Below, piece by piece: positions 43,733-51,760 of a stretch of DNA of 64,000 nucleotides. The DNA is taken from the NCBI RefSeq assembly GCF_003610195.1, contig NZ_RAPO01000003.1, forward strand, positions 496,001 through 560,000. Direction: 5' to 3'. The stretch comes from Halopiger aswanensis (GTDB lineage: Archaea; Halobacteriota; Halobacteria; Halobacteriales; Natrialbaceae). Within the stretch, counting starts at the first letter, position 1. Each line of letters starts with the position of its first letter. The translations under genes were made by a program, and so were the position numbers. Below the pieces are notes generated by a model, which saw only the letters and a list, made by a program, of their open reading frames with translations, made no database searches and was not told the DNA's origin.

Positions 43733-45133
43733 GTGCTTGCCAATGTGTCCCACCGTATTACGGACTCGAGCGTGGTAGCCGCGGGCGTGACTCTCTCGCT
43801 GGCGCGGCGCGCGGATCGGTTCCCCGATCGGACGGCGGTCGTCGACATCTCCGAGGAGCGACTCTACGCCCCCGCGGAGACGATCCACGAGCGCCGCGTT
43901 TCCTACGCCGGACTTTCGGAACTGGCCGACGCGACGGCCAAGCGGCTCGCCGAACTGGGGATCGACGCCGGCGATACCGTCTGTCTCGTCACCCGCAACC
44001 GGGTGGCCTCGCTCGCGCTGCTGTTCGCCTGCCGCCGGCTCGGCGCGACGTTCGCCCCCATCTCGCATCGCTTGACGCCCGTGACGGTCGAGCGGCCGTT
44101 CGAAGTGCTCGAGCCGACGCTCGTCGTCGCGGAGGCGGCCCAGCGGGACCTCGTGCGTTCGATGCCGTTCGATCGGACGGTGACGCTGTCGGAACTGGCG
44201 GACGTCGATGTTAGCGAAGGCGGTGACGCTGACGACGGCCTCACTACCGACGAAACAACCGATCCCCGCATCGGCGACGATCAGTCCGCCACTGACGACC
44301 CGCTCCTGTTGCTCCACGGCGACGGCGGCCGCCCGATAGCCGAGTACTCCGCGCGGAGCCTCGAGTGGAACTGCATCGCGACGCTGGTGACGTGGGGCCT
44401 CTCCCCGCGCGATACCGTCCCGCTGGTCTCGCCGCTGTCGGCCCACGACGGACTGGTTCGCGTCGCGCTCCCGACGCTGTACGCCGGCGGCCGCCTGCTG
44501 CTCGACCGGGCGTTCGACCCCGGCGATACGCTGACCGCGATCCAGAGCGAGGACGCAACCCTGTTCGCGGGCCGAACGGCCGCGTTTCGGGACCTCGCGG
44601 CCGAGTCTGGCTTCCCCGAGGCCGTCGACTCGCTCGAGCGGGCGTTCCCCGACGGATCCGTTCCCGAGGACGTCCTCGAGCCCTACCGCGAGCACGGAAT
44701 TGCGGTCGCGCGGACGTACGGGCGCCTCGAGTGTCCGATCGCCCTGAGTCAGTCCGATACGGCGGCAGCGTCTGCCGATACTGACGCCGACGGTCTCGGC
44801 AAACCGGTCCCCGACTGTCGCGTCCGGTTGGTCGCCGACGGGAGCGACGAGACCGACGGCGAGCCGCTCGAGGACGCAGGGACTGGCCAACTCGCTCTTT
44901 CAGGACCGGTAGTTGCGGACGGCTACGTCGGGGACTCCGCCACCGATGACGACGGCGACGGCGAAACGGCCGTCGACGCCGGCTTCGGAACCGGCGATCG
45001 AACGAACGAGAAATCCGACGATACCGCGGACCGCGGTCGATTCGCCGACGGCTGGTTCTCCACAGGCGAGTCGTTCCGACGCGACGAAACCGGCCGCTAC
45101 TACCGCGTTGACAATATCGATAATGAACACTAG
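43733..45133 (+). CDS. AMP-binding acyl-CoA synthetase-like protein, C-terminal domain missing
   Basis: Protein of 466 residues from a GTG (no ATG fits). It has the ANL-family N-terminal domain: RVSYAGLSELADATAKRLAE, GDTVCLVTRNRVASLALLFACRRLGATFAPI, VRVALPTLYAGGRLLLD and the late ADGWFSTGESFRRDETGRYY. The P-loop YTSGTTGxPKG is replaced by LLLHGDGGRPIAEYSA, and the protein stops at VDNIDNEH just where the hinge and C-terminal domain with the catalytic lysine would begin. It is probably not a normal ligase; a relic or a regulatory relative. An acidic insertion lies at about 165-185. Confidence 0.8.
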   Translation: MLANVSHRITDSSVVAAGVTLSLARRADRFPDRTAVVDISEERLYAPAETIHERRVSYAGLSELADATAKRLAELGIDAGDTVCLVTRNRVASLALLFACRRLGATFAPISHRLTPVTVERPFEVLEPTLVVAEAAQRDLVRSMPFDRTVTLSELADVDVSEGGDADDGLTTDETTDPRIGDDQSATDDPLLLLHGDGGRPIAEYSARSLEWNCIATLVTWGLSPRDTVPLVSPLSAHDGLVRVALPTLYAGGRLLLDRAFDPGDTLTAIQSEDATLFAGRTAAFRDLAAESGFPEAVDSLERAFPDGSVPEDVLEPYREHGIAVARTYGRLECPIALSQSDTAAASADTDADGLGKPVPDCRVRLVADGSDETDGEPLEDAGTGQLALSGPVVADGYVGDSATDDDGDGETAVDAGFGTGDRTNEKSDDTADRGRFADGWFSTGESFRRDETGRYYRVDNIDNEH

Positions 45134-45194
45134 TAGCAAACGAATGCGCGGTCTCGACCGCAATCGCGGCAACGACGGCGACGTGCAGAAGGCC

Positions 45195-45204
45195 TTTCTT
45201 TATC
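45195..45204 (+). promoter_or_regulatory. TATA box of the amidotransferase gene
   Basis: TTTCTTTATC, centred about 24 bases before the ATG at 45224, fits a leaderless archaeal promoter. Confidence 0.55.
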
Positions 45205-45223
45205 GAGTCGCCAATGGAGGACG

Positions 45224-45994
45224 ATGAAACAACTTCGAATCGCCGTCCTGAACGCGGCTCATCGGGACGAGAACACGACGCGGAACTTCCGACGCGAACT
45301 CGATGCGTCGCTGTCGGAGTTCGACGTGACCGCGGGCGAGGTCCCCGAAACCTTCGACTACGACGGTGCCGTCGTCACCGGGTCGCGGTCGTCGGTCTAC
45401 TGGGACGAGGAGTGGATCGAGACGACCGAGGAGTGGGTCAGCGAGGCGATCGATCGCGACATTCCCTTCCTCGGCGTCTGTTGGGGTCACCAACTGCTCG
45501 CGCACGTCCTCGGCGGCACGGTCGAGGACATGGGCGCCTACGAGGTCGGCTACAGCGAGATCGAGCAACTCGGCGACTCGCGACTCTTCGAGGGCATCTC
45601 GGAGGAGTTTACCGCCTTCACCAGCCACTCCGACGAGGTGTCGGAACTGCCGCCGGGCGCCGAACCGCTGGCCGAAAACGAGTACTCGAACCACGGCTTC
45701 CGCACGGACCGGGTCTTCGGCGTGCAGTTCCACCCCGAGTACGATACCAAAACCGCGCGCGAACTCGTCCACCGCAAGGAACTCTCCGACGAACGTCTCG
45801 AGTCGATCCTCGACGAAATTACCGCGGAGAACTACCGGAAGGCCTGTCCGGCGAAGCTCGTCTTCGACAACTTCCTCGCGTTCGTCGAGGAGGTGCGCGC
45901 CGAGGCGGCTGCGGCCGCGAGCGCCGATGCCGATCTCGAGACCGCTGCCGATGCGAAGGCGGACGCGACGGCCGAAGTCGGCAGTTTAGACTAA
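45224..45994 (+). CDS. Type 1 glutamine amidotransferase
   Basis: Protein of 256 residues, a stand-alone class I glutaminase like GMP synthase amidotransferase relatives. The nucleophile elbow is FLGVCWGHQLLAHVLGG (Cys in GVCWGHQ) and the catalytic dyad VFGVQFHPEYD. A first segment VVTGSRSSVYWDEEWI is the oxyanion region. Such proteins supply ammonia or hydrolyse gamma-glutamyl compounds; the acceptor is unknown. The tail (225-256) is alanine- and aspartate-rich and likely disordered. Its 5' TATA element supports the start. Single-gene transcript. Confidence 0.92.
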   Translation: MKQLRIAVLNAAHRDENTTRNFRRELDASLSEFDVTAGEVPETFDYDGAVVTGSRSSVYWDEEWIETTEEWVSEAIDRDIPFLGVCWGHQLLAHVLGGTVEDMGAYEVGYSEIEQLGDSRLFEGISEEFTAFTSHSDEVSELPPGAEPLAENEYSNHGFRTDRVFGVQFHPEYDTKTARELVHRKELSDERLESILDEITAENYRKACPAKLVFDNFLAFVEEVRAEAAAAASADADLETAADAKADATAEVGSLD

Positions 45995-46101
45995 TTCTGT
46001 GTCTCGGTTTTCGTCGCCTTCGGGTCCGCAGTAGTCGTCGCTCGTCGCTCGTCATCCTCGACCGGGTTGAAAACGGTGTGCGTCAGGGGGACCGAAAATC
46101 G

Positions 46102-46512
46102 CTACCGCCAGCGCTCGAGCAGTCGTTTCAGGAGGCCGTTGTCCTCAGTGGCTGCGTCCGTGCTCGAGTCGTCCCGGGTCGTCTCGTCCGTCCGCTCCGC
46201 GAGCAACCGTTCGTACTGCGTGACGATCTCCTGCTGTCGGTACTCGCTCGTCTCGAGCGCGCGTTCCAGGGCCGTCACCCGTGCTTCGAGCTTCGTTTGC
46301 TCGATGCGGTGGCTGAGCGGCGGCTCCGGCGCGGCGGTCGTCGATCCAGTCGACGCGGATGCGGACGCGGCTGCGGTGCTCGAGTGCGCTTCCGTCGACG
46401 CGGCGGACGAACGGTACGCGAGTTCGACGTCGGTCGCCGCGGGACCGGGCTGATCGTAGTCGGATTGGGCCTCGGGGGACTGGGCCTGAGAGGGGTGTCG
46501 GTCGGCGGACAT
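46102..46512 (-). CDS. Predicted coiled-coil protein, haloarchaeal
   Basis: Protein of 136 residues from the ATG at 46512. The N-terminal 65 residues are rich in serine, alanine and threonine (low complexity). Residues 66-115 form one long coiled coil: LSHRIEQTKLEARVTALERALE, then TSEYRQQEIVTQYERLLAERTD. A basic end GLLKRLLERWR follows. No known function. Coiled coils of this type are found as small haloarchaeal proteins that may associate with membranes or polymers. An upstream GTG (46521) is possible. Confidence 0.7.
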   Translation of the reverse strand: MSADRHPSQAQSPEAQSDYDQPGPAATDVELAYRSSAASTEAHSSTAAASASASTGSTTAAPEPPLSHRIEQTKLEARVTALERALETSEYRQQEIVTQYERLLAERTDETTRDDSSTDAATEDNGLLKRLLERWR

Positions 46513-46619
46513 GGACAGCACAGGGTATGCGATCGGTACCCAAAAGAGTCAGTCAGTCGGGCGTCAGACGCGTCCGACGCGGGGATGACGCGCGTCGGTC
46601 GTCGCTGCGTCGGTCGTCG

Positions 46620-47882
46620 TTACTCGTTCTGCAGGTGCTCGAGCACGCCCTCCGTATCGGCGGGCACGGGCTCGGGATCGTTGCCCGCGGCCGCGGCCGC
46701 GTCGGGGTCCTTGAGCAGGTGACCGGTCGTCAAGCAGGCGACGCGCTCGTCGTCGTCGACGATGCCCTCGGCGCGCAGCTTGCGGAGACCGGCGACGGAG
46801 GCCGCGGAGGCCGGCTCGACGCCGATCCCCTCGCGGGCGAGGTCGCGCTGGGCCTCGGTGATCTCCTCGTCGCTCACCGAGATCGCGGTGCCGCCGGTCT
46901 CGCGGATGCCGGGCAGCGCCTTCGGCGCGTTGACGGGGTTACCGATCCGGATCGCCGTCGCCCGGGTTTCCACGTCGTCCCAGCGCCGGACCTCGTCGGC
47001 GCCGTTCTCGATCGCCTCGACCATCGGCGCCGCGCCCTCGGCCTGGACGCCGACGAGTTTCGGCACCTCGTCCTCGGAGAGCGCGCCGGCCTGGACGAGT
47101 TCGCGGAAGGCCTTGTACAGCGCCGAGGTGTTGCCCGCGTTCCCGACGGGGAGGACGATCCGATCGGGGAATTCGCCGTAGTCGTCGCGGAACCCTTCGA
47201 GGATCTCGAGACCGATCGTCTTCTGGCCCTCGAGGCGGAAGGGGTTCAGCGAGTTCAGCAGGTAGGCCTCGCCGGCCTCCGCGAGTTCCTGCACGATGTC
47301 GAGGCAGGCGTCGAAGTTGCCGTCGACCTCCAGAATTCGGGCGCCGTGGAGGCTCGCCTGGGCGATCTTGCCGGCGGCGACCTTCCCAGCCGGCAGGAGC
47401 ACGAGCGTCTCCATCCCGCCGCGGGAGCCGTACGCCGCGAGGGCGGCGCTGGTGTTCCCGGTGGACGCGCAGGCCAGGCGGCCGACGCCCAGTTCCCGCG
47501 CGACGGCGACGCCGACGGTCATCCCGCGGTCCTTGAACGAGCCGGTGGGGTTCATCCCCTCGTGCTTGATTCGCAGCGCCTCGACCCCAACCGAGTCCTC
47601 GAGCCGGGGCACCTCGTACAGCGGCGTCGCGCCCTCCTGGGTCGTCACGCCCTCCTCGAGGGGCAGCGCATCGGCGTAGCGCCAGACGCCTTCGCCCTCG
47701 AAATCGTCGAACGTCGGGAGGTCGGCGTAGCGAACCTCCAAGAGGCCGTCGCACTCGTCGCAGGTGTAGCGGACATCCTCGAAGGGGGCGAACGTTTCGC
47801 CGCACTCGATGCACTCGAGCCAGACGCCGTCGTCGGCGGCGTCGGGCGTTGCCGGCTGCTCGGCCGAGAGACTGAGACTCAT
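46620..47882 (-). CDS. thrC: Threonine synthase
   Basis: Protein of 420 residues from the ATG at 47882. It starts with a zinc-ribbon-like block CIECGETFAPFEDVRYTCDECDG typical of archaeal ThrC, followed by the PLP lysine NPTGSFKDRGMTVGVA, CASTGNTSAALAAYGSRGG and IVLPVGNAGNTSALYKAFRE. It converts O-phosphohomoserine to threonine. It lies alone, with the predicted regulator at 47962 on the same strand 80 bases upstream. A longer start at 47903 is available but lacks family logic. Confidence 0.94.
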   Translation of the reverse strand: MSLSLSAEQPATPDAADDGVWLECIECGETFAPFEDVRYTCDECDGLLEVRYADLPTFDDFEGEGVWRYADALPLEEGVTTQEGATPLYEVPRLEDSVGVEALRIKHEGMNPTGSFKDRGMTVGVAVARELGVGRLACASTGNTSAALAAYGSRGGMETLVLLPAGKVAAGKIAQASLHGARILEVDGNFDACLDIVQELAEAGEAYLLNSLNPFRLEGQKTIGLEILEGFRDDYGEFPDRIVLPVGNAGNTSALYKAFRELVQAGALSEDEVPKLVGVQAEGAAPMVEAIENGADEVRRWDDVETRATAIRIGNPVNAPKALPGIRETGGTAISVSDEEITEAQRDLAREGIGVEPASAASVAGLRKLRAEGIVDDDERVACLTTGHLLKDPDAAAAAGNDPEPVPADTEGVLEHLQNE

Positions 47883-47961
47883 TGTCAGTCGAGAAGGAGG
47901 CAAAGGGGAAAAAGTGAGTGGATTTGCCAGCCGGATTCCGCTCGCGATCGCGTCGCCGATC

Positions 47962-48381
47962 CTACGTTCGCCCGTGTTTCTCCGTTGGCGGCCCCGTCCG
48001 CGCTCGCTCGCCGTCGAACTCGTCGATCACGTCGTGGACCGTCGCGGTCCACGCCTCCAGCGCCTCGTGGAGCAACGCCTTCGCCTCCGGGAGCGCGACC
48101 GCGGTGTACTGGTAGACGTAGCCGCCGCCGTCCAGGAGCCGCCGCTCGCGCCGCGCGAGCCCCCGCTCGTGCAGCGTCGCCACCGATCGGTTGACCGTGC
48201 TCCGGTCGCGCTCGAGGGCCGCCGCGAGCTCGTCGACCGTGCTCCCCGGCCGATCGCAGAGCGCGAGGTAGGTCCGCGTTTCGTGGTCTTGGATCCCGAA
48301 GACGCAGCTCATTACCTTTTCGAACGGGGGGCTCGAGTCCTCCAGTAGCTCTCCGAGTCGGTGCTCGGTATCAACGCTCAT
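47962..48381 (-). CDS. HTH transcriptional regulator (MarR/TrmB-like)
   Basis: Protein of 139 residues from the ATG at 48381. A winged helix occupies residues 25-105: VFGIQDHETRTYLALCDRPGSTVDELAAALE is split as VFGIQDHETRTYLALCDRPG and STVDELAAALERDRSTVNRS, then VATLHERGLARRERRLLDGG and YQYTAVALPEAKALLHEAL. The pattern resembles TrmB/MarR regulators of haloarchaea. It is upstream of thrC and could control it; that is inferred from position only. The start chosen avoids a weak 48405 alternative. Confidence 0.85.
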   Translation of the reverse strand: MSVDTEHRLGELLEDSSPPFEKVMSCVFGIQDHETRTYLALCDRPGSTVDELAAALERDRSTVNRSVATLHERGLARRERRLLDGGGYVYQYTAVALPEAKALLHEALEAWTATVHDVIDEFDGERARTGPPTEKHGRT

Positions 48382-48411
48382 AGGTGAGCCGTCGACCCGC
48401 GGCACAAAGAG

Positions 48412-48720
48412 CTATTGGTCCATCGGGTCCGAGTCGGTCGTCGACTCGGCGTCGGCCGCCGAGCCCGTCGCCGTATCCGCATCCGCGTCCGCCCCGTAGC
48501 CCATCCGTCGAATACACGTTCGCATCTCGCCCTCGCTCTCGTGGCGGTGCAGCCGCGTCGGAGTGTCACAGTAGTACACCGATCCGTCGTACCGCAGCAC
48601 GATTTCGTGGGTCTCGCCGGCGACCGTCGTCGCGACGACGACGCGAGCTCCGGCCTCGATCGCGGCGATAATCTCGTCGGCCGGCAGGTCACCCTCGGAA
48701 ATCCGGATCGTCTCCCCCAT
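48412..48720 (-). CDS. Small haloarchaeal protein, function unknown
   Basis: Protein of 102 residues from the ATG at 48720 (MGETIRISEGDLPADEII). The N-terminal 55 residues form an alpha/beta unit (AAIEAGARVVVATTVAGETHEIVLRYD), followed by GSVYYCDTPTRLHRHESEGEMRTCIRRMG with two cysteines and two histidines that could bind a metal. The tail (75-102) is disordered and acidic. No known family is recognised. It sits upstream of the HTH regulator on the same strand, 31 bases from its start, so they may share a transcript. Confidence 0.7.
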   Translation of the reverse strand: MGETIRISEGDLPADEIIAAIEAGARVVVATTVAGETHEIVLRYDGSVYYCDTPTRLHRHESEGEMRTCIRRMGYGADADADTATGSAADAESTTDSDPMDQ

Positions 48721-48853
48721 TGGCTCCGATTGGGACCGCCGGTGCAAAGAACGTTCGCGTCGGTCGGCACGGCGTCGGACGATTCTCCGCGGTTGTGCAC
48801 GGGCGGTTCCAGACCGAGGTACCGCTACTACTCACCGGGTGCTAGTATTACAC

Positions 48854-49327
48854 ATGGCACAAGAAACCGAACGCAGAACCGTCGACCGCACCGCAACCGC
48901 ACTCGAGCCCTGGCAGTCCGGCGCCGTCGGCGGCATCGTCGGCGCGATCGTCTTCGGCGCGCTGATGGCCGCCCAGACGCCCGGCGTCCTCGAGATGGCG
49001 ATCCCCTCGATGTACGGTCTCGAGGGCGGCCTCGCGGGAATGATCATCCACGTCTCCCACGGCGCCGTCCTCGGCGTCGTCTTCGCGGCGCTGCTCGTCG
49101 CGGCGGGTCGTCCGAGCCTCGGCGCCGGCGCGGCTAGCGCTGCCGGACTCGTCTACGGACTCGCCGTCTGGGCGCTCCTGGCGGTCGTCGTGATGCCGAT
49201 CTGGCTCTCCGCCGTCGGCTTCCCGATGGCGCCGTCCGTGCCGAACGTCGCCGTGGAGAGTCTCGTCGGTCACGCCGCGTACGGGCTCGTCTTGGGCGTG
49301 ACGTACGCGGCACTCACCCGACGGTAG
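48854..49327 (+). CDS. Four-helix membrane protein, function unknown
   Basis: Protein of 157 residues from the ATG at 48854. Four hydrophobic helices are predicted: AVGGIVGAIVFGALMAAQTPG, IIHVSHGAVLGVVFAALLVAAG, AGLVYGLAVWALLAVVVMPIWL and GHAAYGLVLGVTYAALTR. Glycine-rich packing motifs (GGIVGAIVFG) and a His in helix 2 are notable. The family is widespread in haloarchaea and may belong to DUF6789; I am not sure. No partner genes. TAGTATTA at 48843 could be a TATA box only if a short leader is used. Confidence 0.75.
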   Translation: MAQETERRTVDRTATALEPWQSGAVGGIVGAIVFGALMAAQTPGVLEMAIPSMYGLEGGLAGMIIHVSHGAVLGVVFAALLVAAGRPSLGAGAASAAGLVYGLAVWALLAVVVMPIWLSAVGFPMAPSVPNVAVESLVGHAAYGLVLGVTYAALTRR

Positions 49328-49415
49328 ATCGCGATAATCGACGCGTCTCGCGGCGACGATTCGCGACTCTCGAGATTCTCGAGCCGGCGAGGACACCACC
49401 GTCGGCTGCGCTCGC

Positions 49416-49493
49416 TCACAGCACGTAGAGCCCGACCAGCGCGGCTGGCCCCAGCAGCATGATGAAGACTGCGAGTAGCACCCTGAATGACAT
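49416..49493 (-). CDS. Tiny single-span membrane peptide (25 aa)
   Basis: A 25-codon frame from the ATG at 49493 begins MSFRVLLAVFIMLLGPAALV and ends GLYVL: nearly all hydrophobic, one membrane helix. GACATATAATAG at 49513-49524, read on the opposite strand as CTATTATATG, supplies a TATA element 24-28 bases upstream. Peptides of this type are often overlooked. Promoter position supports it, but coding is unproven. Confidence 0.45.
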   Translation of the reverse strand: MSFRVLLAVFIMLLGPAALVGLYVL

Positions 49494-49725
49494 ACCCGTA
49501 GTTGTCTCCGAGTGACATATAATAGCTCGAGATCGTTTACGGATTTGATCACCGAATCCGGGAGTCAACGACCGGTTGACGGCCGGATTTCGGAGAACTA
49601 TCCGTTCGAACCGCTCGAGCGACACGGGAATCACTCGCGGGACTGAATTACGTTCTCGAGAACGCCGTTCCGCGAGAGACGACCAGAGAATACCGATCGC
49701 TCCACCGCTCGCGATCGGTGCTAGT

Positions 49726-50643
49726 CTACTCTAAGAGCCAACTCAACAGCGCCTTCTGTGCGTGCAGCCTGTTTTCGGCCTGATCGAAGACGACCGAGCG
49801 GTCGCTCTCGATGACGTCGTCGGTGATCTCCTCGCCGCGGTGGGCGGGCAGACAGTGCATCACCGACGCGTCGGGCGCCTGCTCGAGTAGCTCGGCACAG
49901 ACCTGAAAGCCCTCGAAGGCCTGCATGCGGACGTCGCGCTCGTCCTCCTGGCCCATGCTGATCCAGACGTCGGTGTAGATGACGTCGGCGCCGGCGGCGG
50001 CCTCGTCGGGGTCGTGCGTGATCGTCGGATCGCCGCCCAGTTCGCGGGCGCGTTCGATGACGTCGTCGTCGATGCCGTACCCCTCTGGGGTCGCGACGGT
50101 GAGGTCGATGTCGGTCAGCGCACAGCCCAGCACGAACGACTGAGCGACGTTGTTGCCGTCGCCGATCCAGGCCGCGGAGACGTCCTCGAAGCCGCCCTCC
50201 TGCTCGCGGATCGTCAGCAGGTCCGCCAGCGTCTGGCAGGGGTGGGCGTCGTCGGTGAGGCCGTTGACGACCGGGACGTCCGCGTACTCCGCGAAGACCT
50301 CGATGTTCTCGTGTTTGAAGACGCGGGCCATCACCGCGTCGACGTACCGCGAGAGGGTTCGGGAGGTGTCCTTCAGCGGCTCTCCGCGGCCCAGCTGGAT
50401 GTCGTCCTCGCCGAGGAAGACGGCGTGGCCGCCCAGCTGGGTCATCCCCGTCTCGAAGGAGACGCGGGTGCGGGTGCTGGGCTTCTGGAAGATCATGCCC
50501 AGCGTCTGCCCGTCGAGATCCTCGTGCTCTTCGCCCTCGTGTTGGGCGCGCTTGTACTCCTCTGCGCGCTCGAGGATCGCCAGCAGTTCGTCCTCGGAGA
50601 CGTCGTCGATTTCGAGGAAGTGACGCGGGTCGCCGCCCGTCAT
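49726..50643 (-). CDS. argF: Ornithine carbamoyltransferase
   Basis: Protein of 305 residues. Carbamoyl phosphate site FQKPSTRTRVSFETGMTQLGG, ornithine site region HPCQTLADLLTI and the cysteine motif VMHCLPAHRGEEI are complete. It makes citrulline from ornithine in arginine synthesis. Last gene of the operon: its ATG overlaps the argE stop as ATGA at 50640-50643. Downstream 232 bases hold no gene except the 25-residue peptide's promoter. A typical length for the family. Confidence 0.96.
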   Translation of the reverse strand: MTGGDPRHFLEIDDVSEDELLAILERAEEYKRAQHEGEEHEDLDGQTLGMIFQKPSTRTRVSFETGMTQLGGHAVFLGEDDIQLGRGEPLKDTSRTLSRYVDAVMARVFKHENIEVFAEYADVPVVNGLTDDAHPCQTLADLLTIREQEGGFEDVSAAWIGDGNNVAQSFVLGCALTDIDLTVATPEGYGIDDDVIERARELGGDPTITHDPDEAAAGADVIYTDVWISMGQEDERDVRMQAFEGFQVCAELLEQAPDASVMHCLPAHRGEEITDDVIESDRSVVFDQAENRLHAQKALLSWLLE

Positions 50644-51758
50644 TCGTCGTCACCTCCAGACAGCGTCGCGGCGACGCGCTCGAGTACGTCGACCGACTCG
50701 TCGAACTCCGCGAGCGAGAGCCGCTCGTCGGGCGCGTGGTCCAGATCGGAGTTGCCGGGGCCGTAGGTGGCCATCGGGCAGTCCCACGCGCCGGCGTAGA
50801 GGTTCATGTCGCTGGTGCCGGTCTTGCGAACTAGCCGCGGCTCGCCACAGACCTCCCGGATCGCCACGCGGAACGCGCGGGCGACCTCGGTCCGGGGGCT
50901 CTCCATCACCGGCGGGATCGGCTCGTCCCAGGAGACGGTGCCGATCTCGAGTTCGGCTTCCGCCGTTTCGCGGACCGATTCGGCGTCCAGCGACGGGGGA
51001 ATCCGTAGCTGGACGTCCAGCGTCGCCTCGACCGAGAGGCCGTCGTCGCTGATCCCGCCGTCGATGTCGACGGGCTTGGTCGTCACGCGTTCGAAGACGG
51101 GGTGGTACTCGTCGTTCTCGAAGGCCGCCTCGACGTTCGTCCACCACTCCGTCGCGTGCTGGATCGCGTTGGGTTCGGGACGCGAGGTGTGGCCGGATTC
51201 GCTCGTGGCGACGTAGGTGCCCGCGAGGAAGCCGCGGTAGCCGAGCGTGATACCCGTCGTCCCGCTGGGTTCGCCGTTGATGACGGCGTCGGGTTCCTCG
51301 CGCTCGGCGACGAGGTGGCGCGCGCCCCTCGAGTTCGTCTCCTCGCCGACGACGCCGACGAAGGAGACCCCGGTGCGAACGGCCGCGGCGGCCATCGCGG
51401 CCAGCGGGCCGGTCGCGTCGACGCTGCCGCGTCCCCGGAGGATCTCCTCGCCGGTTTCCTCGGCGACGTCGGCCGCGACGTCGTCCTCGTCGGCCGACTG
51501 CACTTCGACCGGAATCTCGCCGGGGACGGTGTCGACGTGCGAGGTGAGCAGGACCGAATCGTCCGCGGGTGCACGGACGTTGCCGACCTCGTCGATCCAG
51601 GCGTCGCGGCCGTGGGTCTCGAAGAACGCGACGAGTCGCTCGGCGGCGTCGCGCTCCTCGCCCGTCGGCGACGGGATCGAAACGAGATCGATCAACAGCT
51701 GTCGTGCGACCTCGTGCGAAACGTCGGCCGCGTCCTGATCCCGTGTGGCTGCGCTCAT
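50640..51758 (-). CDS. argE: [LysW]-ornithine/lysine hydrolase (ArgE/LysK family)
   Basis: Protein of 372 residues of the M20 peptidase fold. Metal ligands appear in LTSHVDTVPGEIPVEV, GRGSVDATGPLAAMAA and FVGVVGEETNSRGA (Glu base and ligand). It releases ornithine from the LysW carrier protein in the LysW-dependent pathway. Belongs to the operon lysW-argX-argC-argB-argD-argE-argF. Begins two bases after the argD stop (in gene direction) and overlaps argF by ATGA. LysK-type enzymes can also serve lysine synthesis; no lysine-specific genes are in the window. Confidence 0.93.
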   Translation of the reverse strand: MSAATRDQDAADVSHEVARQLLIDLVSIPSPTGEERDAAERLVAFFETHGRDAWIDEVGNVRAPADDSVLLTSHVDTVPGEIPVEVQSADEDDVAADVAEETGEEILRGRGSVDATGPLAAMAAAAVRTGVSFVGVVGEETNSRGARHLVAEREEPDAVINGEPSGTTGITLGYRGFLAGTYVATSESGHTSRPEPNAIQHATEWWTNVEAAFENDEYHPVFERVTTKPVDIDGGISDDGLSVEATLDVQLRIPPSLDAESVRETAEAELEIGTVSWDEPIPPVMESPRTEVARAFRVAIREVCGEPRLVRKTGTSDMNLYAGAWDCPMATYGPGNSDLDHAPDERLSLAEFDESVDVLERVAATLSGGDDE

Positions 51759-51760
51759 GG

